From contig CAPRTS010000007.1 in the NCBI GenBank assembly GCA_948695535.1, forward strand, positions 6,232 to 70,231: DNA of 64,000 nt, read 5' to 3'. Under the pieces are notes generated by a model that was not told the origin of the DNA, ran no database searches, and saw only the letters and a program-made list of their open reading frames with translations. The position numbers and the translations under genes are program-made. How positions within the stretch are numbered: position 1 is the stretch's first letter; the number at the start of each line of letters is the position of its first letter. Shown here in pieces: positions 1 through 8,354 of the stretch. The stretch comes from an uncultured Eubacteriales bacterium. Its GTDB lineage: Bacteria > Bacillota > Clostridia > Christensenellales > UBA1242.

Positions 1-698
1 AACTGTTTGCGGCCACGCGTGATGCCAAGGAGCGTGGTTTTGGCGCGGGACGTTTCTCGTTTAATGTTGCCGGTGGGCGTTGCGAGAATTGTGAAGGTGA
101 TGGTACCAAAAAAATTGAAATGCACTTTTTACCCGATATTTACGTGCAGTGTGACGTCTGTGGTGGTAAACGTTTTAACCAAGAAACTTTAGCGGTTAAG
201 TACAAAGAAAAAAACATTTGGCAAGTGTTGGCTATGTCAGTTGACGAGGCTTGTGATTTTTTTGCCAATGTACCGCGAATTTACAAAAAGTTAAAAACCT
301 TACAAGACGTTGGGTTAGGCTACATTAAATTGGGTCAACCCGCTACTGAATTATCGGGCGGGGAAGCCCAACGCGTGAAATTAGCCACTGAATTGTGTAA
401 AGTAATGACCAATAAAACCATTTATCTTTTAGATGAACCGACCACGGGGTTATCGACGTACGATGTCAAAAAATTGATTGCTGTATTAAACCGTTTAGTT
501 GACGCGGGCAGCACGATGGTAGTTATTGAACATAATCTGGACGTTATTAAAGTGGCCGACTATATTATCGACCTTGGTCCAGAGGGCGGTAATGCCGGGG
601 GGCGCATCGTGGCCAAAGGTACTCCCGAAGCGGTTAGCCAAGTAACCGCTAGTTTTACCGGACAATTTTTACGCGATTTGTTACCCGGTGTTAAATAA
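1..698 (+). CDS. uvrA: UvrA excinuclease ABC subunit A, C-terminal part (5' truncated by window edge)
   Basis: DNA-damage recognition ATPase of nucleotide excision repair. The reading frame is open from base 3. It shows the end of the zinc-binding module (two CxxC pairs, CENC and CDVC), the ABC signature LSGGEAQRVKLA, Walker B LLDEPTTGL and the H-loop region VIEHNLDVI, all in the order expected for the second ABC domain. Only about 232 C-terminal residues lie in the window. A separate short ORF over bases 7-192 is in another frame and is not a gene. The stop overlaps the stop of the convergent DUF4363 gene by 8 nt. Confidence 0.97.
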   Translation, partial: LFAATRDAKERGFGAGRFSFNVAGGRCENCEGDGTKKIEMHFLPDIYVQCDVCGGKRFNQETLAVKYKEKNIWQVLAMSVDEACDFFANVPRIYKKLKTLQDVGLGYIKLGQPATELSGGEAQRVKLATELCKVMTNKTIYLLDEPTTGLSTYDVKKLIAVLNRLVDAGSTMVVIEHNLDVIKVADYIIDLGPEGGNAGGRIVAKGTPEAVSQVTASFTGQFLRDLLPGVK

Positions 699-1086
699 TA
701 TTTTCCCAACTGGTGCCAAGATTATAGTGGTGAACCTTAAACAAGTATTGTAGTTTAGTTAAGGCATTCATGGTTTCCTCTTTGTTGCCAAAGTTAATAA
801 AATTTTTGGCATAAATGATAGCGTCACTGATTTGAAACGTTTCGGTGTGTTTGACGATAAAGCACAGTGCTTGTTCGCGCTTTAACCATGTTTGCTCCAT
901 GGCGGCGATGCGTTCCTTATTTTCGTCAGTATCAACGCTGTCGTCGCCACAAACCGAAACGCTGGCCAATAAAGTGTCCAGTTGTTGGTTTAATAACTTG
1001 AAAGTTTGATTGACGTAAACTTGTTCCCAAACTACACCCCCAATGATTAACAGTAAAATAACCAAAGTTGCAAGCCAACGTTTCAT
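691..1086 (-). CDS. DUF4363 family membrane-anchored protein
   Basis: A 131-aa protein with one N-terminal hydrophobic segment (about residues 4-20) followed by a soluble helical region, the usual layout of DUF4363. These proteins are commonly encoded directly after DUF421/YetF proteins in Clostridia, which is the arrangement here. The ATG overlaps the upstream stop in ATGA, and an AAGGTG sequence five bases ahead may serve as ribosome binding site. Function is unknown; a role as accessory to the YetF-like protein is inferred from context only. Confidence 0.75.
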   Translation of the reverse strand: MKRWLATLVILLLIIGGVVWEQVYVNQTFKLLNQQLDTLLASVSVCGDDSVDTDENKERIAAMEQTWLKREQALCFIVKHTETFQISDAIIYAKNFINFGNKEETMNALTKLQYLFKVHHYNLGTSWENII

Positions 1087-1547
1087 AAAGACACCTTCTT
1101 ACCTTCCCCTTTGGGAACCACCGAAATTTTGCCATTGCTTTCCAAAATAGCGTAATCAATATCTTGCAGATCAAAGACATCTTTACCGCGTAATAATTCT
1201 AGCAGTTCATCTTCGCAAATATCCAATTGCTTTAATTTCTTGTGGTCAATGCCTTTGGGCGTAACCACAATTACCGGTGATCCGGATAAAATTTTGCGTA
1301 CAGTTTCGCTTTTATATTGTAACTTGACAACAAAAAAATGTATAACTTGAATTACCAGTAGCGGCAAAATTCCGTACCAAATCGGAATGGTGGGGTCAGA
1401 CATCGGGATGGTCGCCAGGTCGGCAATAATCAGTGTAATGACTAACTCGAATGGCTCCATTTCGCCAATTTGGCGTTTACCCATCAAACGCATTACTACA
1501 ATCGCAATTAAATAAATAATAAAAACTCGTACGACAATCGTTAACAT
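1083..1547 (-). CDS. DUF421/YetF-like membrane protein
   Basis: A 154-aa protein with hydrophobic N-terminal helices and the family motif MRLMGKRQIGEMEPFELV, then a soluble C-terminal YetF-type domain carrying the GSPVIVV stretch. The length is somewhat shorter than typical family members of 150-230 aa. It starts 8 nt after the flippase stop, and an AATAAT sequence seven bases before the ATG could also give a separate, nearly leaderless transcript. Members have been linked to spore or envelope biology in Bacillus, but the biochemical role is not established. Confidence 0.85.
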   Translation of the reverse strand: MLTIVVRVFIIYLIAIVVMRLMGKRQIGEMEPFELVITLIIADLATIPMSDPTIPIWYGILPLLVIQVIHFFVVKLQYKSETVRKILSGSPVIVVTPKGIDHKKLKQLDICEDELLELLRGKDVFDLQDIDYAILESNGKISVVPKGEGKKVSL

Positions 1548-1555
1548 TAAATTGA

Positions 1556-3043
1556 TTATTGCCGTTTCTTAGGCAGAATAATCAAGTTGGTTGTCCACGC
1601 CAAAATAAAAAAAACAGTTAAGGCTAAGGCTCCGGCTAAACTTAAATTTAACCAAAGTGGCAAGATAGGGCAAAAATGATAAGTGAAGAACCCAACCGTT
1701 AACGCGGGGAGAGCAATCCCCGTATAGGCCGTAATGGTGACTAAGGTGCGGTCGGGACTGTGCCAGTCAGTATATTTACGAATGGCCATGATATTTAGGA
1801 ACGAAGACACGGTCATACCTAAACCTAACCCCAGTAACACCGCATCAGCACCAATGATCGCGGGCATAAACCAAATAATAATGAACAGTAAAACGGAACC
1901 AATCGCATAATTACGAATAGCAAGACCTTCCTTGTTCAATGAGTTTAAGGTGGTATTGGTGATTTGTGATAACGATAAGGGAAGCATCGCCCATGCCGAG
2001 CGGGATAGGTAAATACCACTGGTAGCGTCAGCGTATAAAAATGTACCAATAGGTTCACCCAAAGCAATGTAAACCGGGATAAAAATAAAGTTAATGAAAA
2101 TGGTAAATTGCAGTACTGTCTTGATTTGGTGGCGAATGGTACGCCATTGTTTTTGCCCCGCCATAATTGATAATTCAGGAACCAAAGCGGTAGCCAAAGA
2201 CGAAATCACGGTGGACGGAATTGTCAACAAGGGATAAGTCATTCCCACGATAACGCCTAATTGTGAAATGGCGGTAACGTTATCCCAGCCCGCGGCCACA
2301 AGCCGTAACGGTAACAAAATTGAAATAAGCGGAAAAGCTAAACTGCCTAAGATACGAACACCCGTAATGGTGGCTGCTGACCTTAATAATGGTTTAACGT
2401 AATGGGGACGAGGCCCAGTGGCATGGGCAAATTTGTTGCACTTGATAAAAATAAGTACTACCACCATTGCGGAAACAATACACGCACCACTGAAAGCCCA
2501 AGCACTCAAATGGGCTAGGTCGGCAAAGAAAAAAGTAAAACCCAAGAAAAGTACGAACAGCAGTACACGGGCAATTTGTTCAATTAACTCGGTTAGTCCC
2601 AATAAGAAAAAACGTTTTTCGCCCCACCAAACTGCCCGCAGTACAGCGTAAACACTGCTGGCGATAATGGCAGGTAACAAAGCAATCAAAATGCCGATAC
2701 TGCGGCGGTCAGTAAAAATGAAACCTAGACAACCTTGGCACAGTAATACGATGGCACATAAAATTAATGACGCTATCACGCCAATCAGTAAGCCCGCTAA
2801 GGTAATGTGTAAAACCTTATTGCTACCACGTTCGGTTTTGGCTACTTCTCGCGAAATTACCAAGGGCAGGCCACTGCTGATAACGGTCAAGAGAATCATG
2901 AAAATACTCATTGCCATTTGGTAAACGCCCAGCATCTCGGCGCCCAAAATACGTGATAAAAAAATGCGGAAGATAAAACCGATGATGCGTGTCCCGACGG
3001 CAAAAGCGGTAATGACCAAGACAGATTTCGCGAAGGCACGCAT
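1556..3043 (-). CDS. Polysaccharide/lipid flippase of the MOP superfamily (SpoVB-like)
   Basis: About 495 residues with 12-14 hydrophobic segments. The N-terminus, MRAFAKSVLVITAFAVGTRI and onward (FRIFLSRILGAEMLGVYQMA), is typical of SpoVB/MurJ-like lipid-linked sugar flippases, which move cell-wall or exopolysaccharide precursors across the membrane. A longer ORF reaches base 3178, but its extra 45 residues are not family-like. A CATAAT box ends seven bases before the ATG at 3043, with TTTTCA 17 bp further up, so I place the start there. Which substrate it flips cannot be told from sequence. Confidence 0.85.
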   Translation of the reverse strand: MRAFAKSVLVITAFAVGTRIIGFIFRIFLSRILGAEMLGVYQMAMSIFMILLTVISSGLPLVISREVAKTERGSNKVLHITLAGLLIGVIASLILCAIVLLCQGCLGFIFTDRRSIGILIALLPAIIASSVYAVLRAVWWGEKRFFLLGLTELIEQIARVLLFVLFLGFTFFFADLAHLSAWAFSGACIVSAMVVVLIFIKCNKFAHATGPRPHYVKPLLRSAATITGVRILGSLAFPLISILLPLRLVAAGWDNVTAISQLGVIVGMTYPLLTIPSTVISSLATALVPELSIMAGQKQWRTIRHQIKTVLQFTIFINFIFIPVYIALGEPIGTFLYADATSGIYLSRSAWAMLPLSLSQITNTTLNSLNKEGLAIRNYAIGSVLLFIIIWFMPAIIGADAVLLGLGLGMTVSSFLNIMAIRKYTDWHSPDRTLVTITAYTGIALPALTVGFFTYHFCPILPLWLNLSLAGALALTVFFILAWTTNLIILPKKRQ

Positions 3044-3050
3044 ACACATT

Positions 3051-3079
3051 ATTATGTTGGTGAAAATCAAATATGAAAA
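3051..3079 (-). promoter_or_regulatory. Predicted promoter of the SpoVB-like flippase gene
   Basis: TTTTCA (3074-3079) and CATAAT (3051-3056) lie 17 bp apart on the minus strand. The -10 ends 7 nt before the ATG at 3043, predicting a leaderless or nearly leaderless mRNA. The -35 is a weak match. Confidence 0.5.
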
Positions 3080-3220
3080 GGGGCAGTTGTTTGAAATTGC
3101 CCGGACGTGCGGAGTTGCTCCGTGTACGATTATCTTGGCAAATCGCTGTCGCAACGAAAATGAATTACCGGCCACCATTTATGTGCCGGTTACAACGGCA
3201 GTCCGATGCCAAGTAATTCC

Positions 3221-3634
3221 TTACCCAAAGTAATAGATTTGTTGATTGTTATCGATAAACTTAATGCGGTTGCCAGATTTCGTGTAAACCATCACGTCAC
3301 TGAATTTAGCCATTTGGTCGCTGAGCACGTTTTGTTGGCGTCCAATCGCTTGTTGAAAAGTTAAGTAATAATCATTACCTTTTTGGGTGTAGGTGCCCAG
3401 ACCTAAGAAAAATAAACCCTTGTCCCGGTGAACGATGCGAATGTGAAAAGTACCGTTGTCGTACAATTGCAGATCGGAATCTTGAAAATCGGCAGCAGTG
3501 TACTCCGTATGCTCAACGGCCGCAACGTGATAACCGTTTTTGTTAAAAACCGTGAAGTAAACCAGTAGGCCAATGCCGACCAGTGCCACGCTTAACGAGG
3601 CAACAATAATACTCCATTTAATCCCACGTCGCAT
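3221..3634 (-). CDS. Small membrane-anchored protein of unknown function
   Basis: A 137-aa protein with one N-terminal transmembrane helix (about residues 8-29) and an extracytoplasmic domain rich in Asp, Tyr and Phe, including LQLYDNGTFHIRIVHRDKG. This resembles small lipocalin-like sensor domains, but I cannot assign a family. A clear GGAGG lies seven bases before the ATG at 3634, and the upstream stop is adjacent, so it is translated from the same mRNA as its 162-aa neighbour. Confidence 0.8.
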   Translation of the reverse strand: MRRGIKWSIIVASLSVALVGIGLLVYFTVFNKNGYHVAAVEHTEYTAADFQDSDLQLYDNGTFHIRIVHRDKGLFFLGLGTYTQKGNDYYLTFQQAIGRQQNVLSDQMAKFSDVMVYTKSGNRIKFIDNNQQIYYFG

Positions 3635-4122
3635 TAGGCAACCTCCTTAGAAAATACCAAAATAGTGACCTCGTATTCTAAATAGCGTGTCTCGTCAGGA
3701 TTTTCTTGGGTGATTTCAACCCGCGAAGGTTGCGTCTGACGGAAACAAATCGTAGCGTCCGTACTGGTCGCGGTTAGCGTTTGCAATTCGTTTTTGTAAA
3801 TAAATTCAATATTAAAGGTTGTGTTTTTAACACCTTCTTGATATTTGGTAACGATAAAGGGTATACGTTCGTTAGGTAAACCAACTAAGTGTAATTCGCC
3901 GGTTTGACGGTCGGTATTGATTTGCAAATAACTTGCGTGGTTAATCGTCACGTCGGTAAAAACGTTTTCGCGAATTTCACTTAAATAATATTTTTGACCA
4001 AACTCAACAGCACCATTGATGGCACCAGTGTTCGTACAACAATACCACGTTACGCCAACTGCCGTAGCAATGATGGCTACGACTAAAATAACGATAAGAC
4101 TAATTGTTGTGCGACGCTTCAT
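3634..4122 (-). CDS. Membrane-anchored protein of unknown function
   Basis: A 162-aa protein with an N-terminal transmembrane segment (about residues 7-28) and a beta-rich extracytoplasmic part. It overlaps the end of the 866-aa surface protein gene by 23 nt. No Shine-Dalgarno site is visible; instead a promoter with GATAAT seven bases before the ATG lies inside the upstream gene. It could therefore be made both by read-through and from its own leaderless transcript. No recognised domain; size and context suggest a partner of the neighbouring envelope proteins. Confidence 0.75.
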   Translation of the reverse strand: MKRRTTISLIVILVVAIIATAVGVTWYCCTNTGAINGAVEFGQKYYLSEIRENVFTDVTINHASYLQINTDRQTGELHLVGLPNERIPFIVTKYQEGVKNTTFNIEFIYKNELQTLTATSTDATICFRQTQPSRVEITQENPDETRYLEYEVTILVFSKEVA

Positions 4123-6700
4123 CTTTAATATTATCTACTTTTGCTGATTTTTCGGCAACAATTTTCTTATGAGTATCTTTAAGTTGCATATCACGGGCGT
4201 AGGTAGTAGTTTGGTGAGTAATGTGCTTATTGAATTTAGTACGACGCCATAAGAAACTAAATACCGCCAAAACAATTGCTATTGCGGTAATCAAAGTCGG
4301 AATCAAGTACCACCAATTTTCGCCAAAAAAATTATTCTTATCGCTATCGTTACTATCATTATCGGTTGGTTTATCGTCAGTGGCGGTGGCAACTTTAACA
4401 AGTTTATCGTTGGCGCTTAGGTTCTTGGTTGCTAAATTGTAATCAGTCTCGGTCATTTCCGTAACCGTCAAAGCGGTTATGTACAAATGACCGTCATTAA
4501 AAGCGGTTACATCTTTGCTGCCTAAGGTAACTAATAAGTTTAAGGTTGTGGTTGTAGAAGTGGCCTGGCAGTAGAAATTATAAGTCGTCAGTGCGTCAGG
4601 GGTGTTAGCGTCGAGTTTAACGGTGAAGTAATCATCAAAACCGTTTAATTCTATAAAAGCATTCTCGCCACGAGCGGTAAGCGAAACGCGGTAGTAATTA
4701 TCGGTTGTTAAATTGTAGTCCAAGCCGTATTTGGTAACAATAGTGGTTTGTTCTTCGTTACGTAAAGTAATACCATCGCGGTCAAAACCAATAGCCAACT
4801 TGTCGGCCACAGTATTATCGGTGGTTTGCCACAATCCGGTAAGGTTAACGGGACTGGTTAAATCAACCGTAATCAGGGTCGTAGCGTTCGCATCATCGAA
4901 TGGACAAAATTCAGTATCGCTACGGAAGTTATCTAAAAAGGCGGTACCCGCTTTTTGTAAGGTAAAAACTAATTGGTAAGCACGACTGGCTGCGTTAGCA
5001 TGTTCGGTAATTGCTAATTCGTAATGACGCCACGTATTATCTTGGATCGTAAATTTACTTAATTCCACACCATCGGTGGTTTGAAAACTGACCGACAATG
5101 GGGCAGTGTCTAGGGCATGCGCGTCAAACGAAAAGTAAGTAGTTTCGCCCGCGGTGGTGGTCAGTGTGGGACTGGTGACTTGGTTAGTGGTCGCGGTGCC
5201 GTTGTGCAACATGTAGATATTATTATTTTCGCGATAATTTTGGTTAATTTTCCCCGGATTATCCAGTCCGTTAAAATACCAAAAGGCGGTGTTGACAATG
5301 CCGTTGGTGGTTTGTTCGGTTGTCCAACTGTCGGCTTTTAAGGGGTAGGGGTAAGTGTTGCTGTTCACATTCGCAGCGGTACCTAATTCAAAATTACCAT
5401 TAGCCACCGACCAATCTTCAGCACTATTCAACTCGTTGGTGCCTTGCACGCCCAACGCGTTGGCATTGGTCACGGCGTAATCACCCGCTACACGATAAAT
5501 GCGTAAATCGTCCAAAGCGACCCAACCGGTAACTTTACCTTCGTCTTCATTGCCTAAAACAAAACTCAACATGAATTCTTGTTTAGCGTCGTAGCCTGCG
5601 GTATAGAAAATGGTATTTAATTGCCAGCCGTTATAATTGGGGTATTCGACGGCAGTAATCTTTTGGTAAGTGTTGCCAACGCAGAAATAAAATTGTGCTA
5701 AATCACTGGGCATTAACGAATAGAATTGAAACATATAAACTGCGTGCGGTAACGGTTGAAAAGTGTATTTACTTAAAGTTAAACGGGTATTATTGCCGTG
5801 GGCGGCCATTAACATAACATCTCCTTGACCGTCCTTAGCGTAGAAAGTATGATGATCATCGGTAAAATTCAAACGCGTAGCGACTAAATTATTATTGATG
5901 TTATTGGTGACAATAACGTTCGGTTGGGTACTGGTCGGGGCAGTAAAGTCAGTATTGGTTACGACTTGCACTTCCTCAACGGCAGTGTGGTCGGTTAAGT
6001 TGTAATACACTTGGTCGGCACTGTCTAAGGACGCAACGGTATTATTAAAGGTGGTGACTGGCAAAGCGGTGACGGTCAGGTCACAAAAATACGCGGCACC
6101 ATAAATCTCTTGATTAGGACTACCAAAATACAGTAACGCGGATAAAGTTGTGGCGACTAAACGGTCTGTCTGGATCATGAATTTGGCAGTATGCCACGCT
6201 CCGCGGGCGTGTAACGGCAAGTCATAGTCGCCTAAATAAAAATGACATTGGTCGGCAGGGTCGCCCATAACCCAGTACTCGACAGCAATTTCGTAGTAAC
6301 TGTTGGCCGCCAAAGTTATTTCATTAAGACTCAAATTACCACTGGTTTTGGTATTGGCCTTGTTTGCCAATAAAAGGTAAGGATTGCGTTTGCCAATTTG
6401 ACTGCTATCCAGTGTAATGTCACGGTAGGTTTTGTTATTGTGGTAGGTGTCGTTAGTTTGATTGGTAACTCGCAGTACTGTCAAATTGTCATTAGTGTTT
6501 TTTTGCCAATTATCTAAATTGTAATCCGTCGTGCTTTGTTGGAAAGGAATTGTTTTTTGCGCCGGTGCTGTATATTGGTAAGGACTGGTCGTGGCTGTTA
6601 ACGCACTTAGTCCCGTTGCCGCTAACGGAGTGACGGGACTAAATAGTATGACGGCAATAACGATTAAAGCACTTAAAATAATAAGTAATTTTTTTTTCAT
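4100..6700 (-). CDS. Large exported surface protein with C-terminal membrane anchor
   Basis: An 866-aa protein with a Sec signal peptide (hydrophobic residues 4-24, then Ala-rich cleavage region), a long Thr/Asn/Asp-rich beta-sheet ectodomain, and a transmembrane helix near residues 805-827 followed by a basic cytoplasmic tail of about 45 residues. At least three ectodomain stretches have the look of carbohydrate-binding jelly-roll domains (for example around residues 430-600, with paired Trp/Tyr and 'YFSFDAHA'-type strands), but this is inference. There is no LPxTG motif. It heads a minus-strand cluster with two small membrane proteins. A TATTAG or TATAAA box lies 7-14 nt before the ATG. Confidence 0.85.
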   Translation of the reverse strand: MKKKLLIILSALIVIAVILFSPVTPLAATGLSALTATTSPYQYTAPAQKTIPFQQSTTDYNLDNWQKNTNDNLTVLRVTNQTNDTYHNNKTYRDITLDSSQIGKRNPYLLLANKANTKTSGNLSLNEITLAANSYYEIAVEYWVMGDPADQCHFYLGDYDLPLHARGAWHTAKFMIQTDRLVATTLSALLYFGSPNQEIYGAAYFCDLTVTALPVTTFNNTVASLDSADQVYYNLTDHTAVEEVQVVTNTDFTAPTSTQPNVIVTNNINNNLVATRLNFTDDHHTFYAKDGQGDVMLMAAHGNNTRLTLSKYTFQPLPHAVYMFQFYSLMPSDLAQFYFCVGNTYQKITAVEYPNYNGWQLNTIFYTAGYDAKQEFMLSFVLGNEDEGKVTGWVALDDLRIYRVAGDYAVTNANALGVQGTNELNSAEDWSVANGNFELGTAANVNSNTYPYPLKADSWTTEQTTNGIVNTAFWYFNGLDNPGKINQNYRENNNIYMLHNGTATTNQVTSPTLTTTAGETTYFSFDAHALDTAPLSVSFQTTDGVELSKFTIQDNTWRHYELAITEHANAASRAYQLVFTLQKAGTAFLDNFRSDTEFCPFDDANATTLITVDLTSPVNLTGLWQTTDNTVADKLAIGFDRDGITLRNEEQTTIVTKYGLDYNLTTDNYYRVSLTARGENAFIELNGFDDYFTVKLDANTPDALTTYNFYCQATSTTTTLNLLVTLGSKDVTAFNDGHLYITALTVTEMTETDYNLATKNLSANDKLVKVATATDDKPTDNDSNDSDKNNFFGENWWYLIPTLITAIAIVLAVFSFLWRRTKFNKHITHQTTTYARDMQLKDTHKKIVAEKSAKVDNIKDEASHNN
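4130..4158 (-). promoter_or_regulatory. Internal promoter for the 162-aa membrane protein gene
   Basis: On the minus strand TTGCCG (4153-4158), a 17-bp spacer and GATAAT (4130-4135) lie inside the 3' end of the 866-aa gene. The -10 ends 7 nt before the ATG at 4122. Confidence 0.55.
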
Positions 6701-6765
6701 AGAACAACTAATAGTTTATACTACAATTGCTATTTTTAGCAAGGGAAAAACTTTTACATATAATC

Positions 6766-6794
6766 TATACAAAAAATAAATTTTGTGTTATCAT
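6766..6794 (+). promoter_or_regulatory. Predicted promoter of the Ppx/GppA-like gene
   Basis: TATACA (6766-6771), a 17-bp spacer and TATCAT (6789-6794). The -10 ends 6 nt before the ATG at 6801 and no Shine-Dalgarno site is present, so the mRNA is predicted to be leaderless. Confidence 0.55.
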
Positions 6795-6800
6795 TGGAAC

Positions 6801-8297
6801 ATGAGTAAAGTTGCAATCATTGAATTAGGTACTAACCAAATTAAATTATCCTTGGTGCGTATTGAAGAAGGTAAGTATTTTGAAATCGAAAAAGAATATG
6901 CGGAATTTGTGGGTATCGACCACCACTTGGCGGACAGTGGTTTAATTAAGACCGTTAAAATTAAAGAATGTATCACCATTTTACAAATGTATAAACAAAT
7001 TGCTTTGGCAAATCACGTGGATCAATTCTATTGTGTAGCATCGGCAAATTTAACCAAAGCCAAAAATTATCTTTCGTTTATTGAAGAAACTAATGCTGAA
7101 TTGGATTTGGACTTTAAATTGCTAACCCAAGAAGAAGAAATAAATTCCTTATATACTGCGGTAGTTAACACTTTGGATATCAACAAAGGAATTATTGTTT
7201 CTATTTCAACGGCCAGCACGCGTATTATCAATTATTGTCGTCGTGTGGTCTTGAATAGCCTGACTATTCCTGTGGGTGCCGCGAATTTTACCAATGTTGA
7301 AGACTTTAAGCAGGAGTTGCAAAACGCTGGTGACATGTTCAAACAAGTTGATCGCGAAGCTCCGATTATTGGTTCAGACGAAATCTTCACCAGTTTTGCT
7401 CGCTTATCACGCAAGAAAACTAAATACCCACTTGATCTGGATCATAATTACAACACGACCAAAGATAATTTCCAAGCCATCTTATCTTTTTTGCAAGGTT
7501 TAGATGTCGAGAAGGGCGCCAAATTAAAAGGCATTTCGGCTAATGGTATTGGCTACATTATGAACGGCATGCAAATTGCTTTGGCGATTATGGACTTTGT
7601 TGGGTTAAGTAATATTGTGATTAACCGCAATGCCCGTAATGTTGGTTTGGCTTACCGTTTAATGATGGGGGAAGATGAACGTCCGGTTACGGATGTGTGT
7701 TTGAACAGTGTGGAAACGGTACTGTGGGCGAATGGACTGGACATGGAGCAAGCCAAATACCATTATTTCTTAGCGACTACTTTGTATTCGCAATTAAAAG
7801 TGTTGCACAAATTACCCCGTGTCTTTACTCGCATTTTGAAAGTGGCAACCTTATTATATAATTTAGGGCACACGATAAATCAACTGTCGTTTAATAAGAT
7901 TACCTATTACGCCATCTTAAACGCTAATCTTTACGGTTTAAGTCATAAAGAGATTGTGATGGCGGCGTTTGTGGCCAGTTGTCGTAACTGGGATGACTTT
8001 ATGCTGGCAGAATGGGTTAAATACAAAGACCTGATGAACGAAGATGACTTGGTAGCGGTGCGCAAGTTGGCGATCATTGCGGCTATGGCGGATATCATGA
8101 ACATGCGTAAACAAAAAGTAGTCAAAGATATTTCTTGTGACGTGTTGGGGGACAGCGTAATTATTAAATTGGTAACTGATACAGATATGAAAAAAAATAA
8201 AGTTGACGTTGATGCGGCGAAGACTGAAATTTTCTGCTTGCGTAAATTAGCAAAAGAATTTACCCGTATTTATAAAAAGAATGTTGAAATTTTGTGA
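6801..8297 (+). CDS. Ppx/GppA-like protein with degenerate phosphate-binding motif
   Basis: A 498-aa protein with the two-domain plan of exopolyphosphatase/pppGpp phosphatases: an actin-like ASKHA N-terminus (VAIIELGTNQIKLSLV replacing the usual DIGSNS) and a C-terminal helical HD-like region. The acidic stretch LTQEEEINSLYTA (about residues 107-120) matches the region that holds the catalytic Glu in Ppx. However, the second phosphate loop, normally DIGGGST, reads SISTAST (about residues 134-140). It is therefore probably a binding or regulatory paralogue rather than an efficient phosphatase. A longer ORF starts at 6783, but the promoter -10 lies inside that extension. Confidence 0.75.
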   Translation: MSKVAIIELGTNQIKLSLVRIEEGKYFEIEKEYAEFVGIDHHLADSGLIKTVKIKECITILQMYKQIALANHVDQFYCVASANLTKAKNYLSFIEETNAELDLDFKLLTQEEEINSLYTAVVNTLDINKGIIVSISTASTRIINYCRRVVLNSLTIPVGAANFTNVEDFKQELQNAGDMFKQVDREAPIIGSDEIFTSFARLSRKKTKYPLDLDHNYNTTKDNFQAILSFLQGLDVEKGAKLKGISANGIGYIMNGMQIALAIMDFVGLSNIVINRNARNVGLAYRLMMGEDERPVTDVCLNSVETVLWANGLDMEQAKYHYFLATTLYSQLKVLHKLPRVFTRILKVATLLYNLGHTINQLSFNKITYYAILNANLYGLSHKEIVMAAFVASCRNWDDFMLAEWVKYKDLMNEDDLVAVRKLAIIAAMADIMNMRKQKVVKDISCDVLGDSVIIKLVTDTDMKKNKVDVDAAKTEIFCLRKLAKEFTRIYKKNVEIL

Positions 8298-8318
8298 TGC
8301 CAGCGGCGACAAAATTGC

Positions 8319-8347
8319 TTGCCATAACGCGAAATAGTCAATAAACT
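8319..8347 (+). promoter_or_regulatory. Predicted promoter of the VirD4-like gene
   Basis: TTGCCA (8319-8324), a 17-bp spacer and TAAACT (8342-8347). The -10 ends 7 nt before the ATG at 8355. Confidence 0.45.
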
Positions 8348-8354
8348 AACATTG

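Noticed and set aside
7..192. 61-aa frame at the window start
   Set aside because: The uvrA frame is open through this region with the conserved zinc motif, so this overlapping frame is spurious. There is no sign of a uvrA frameshift.
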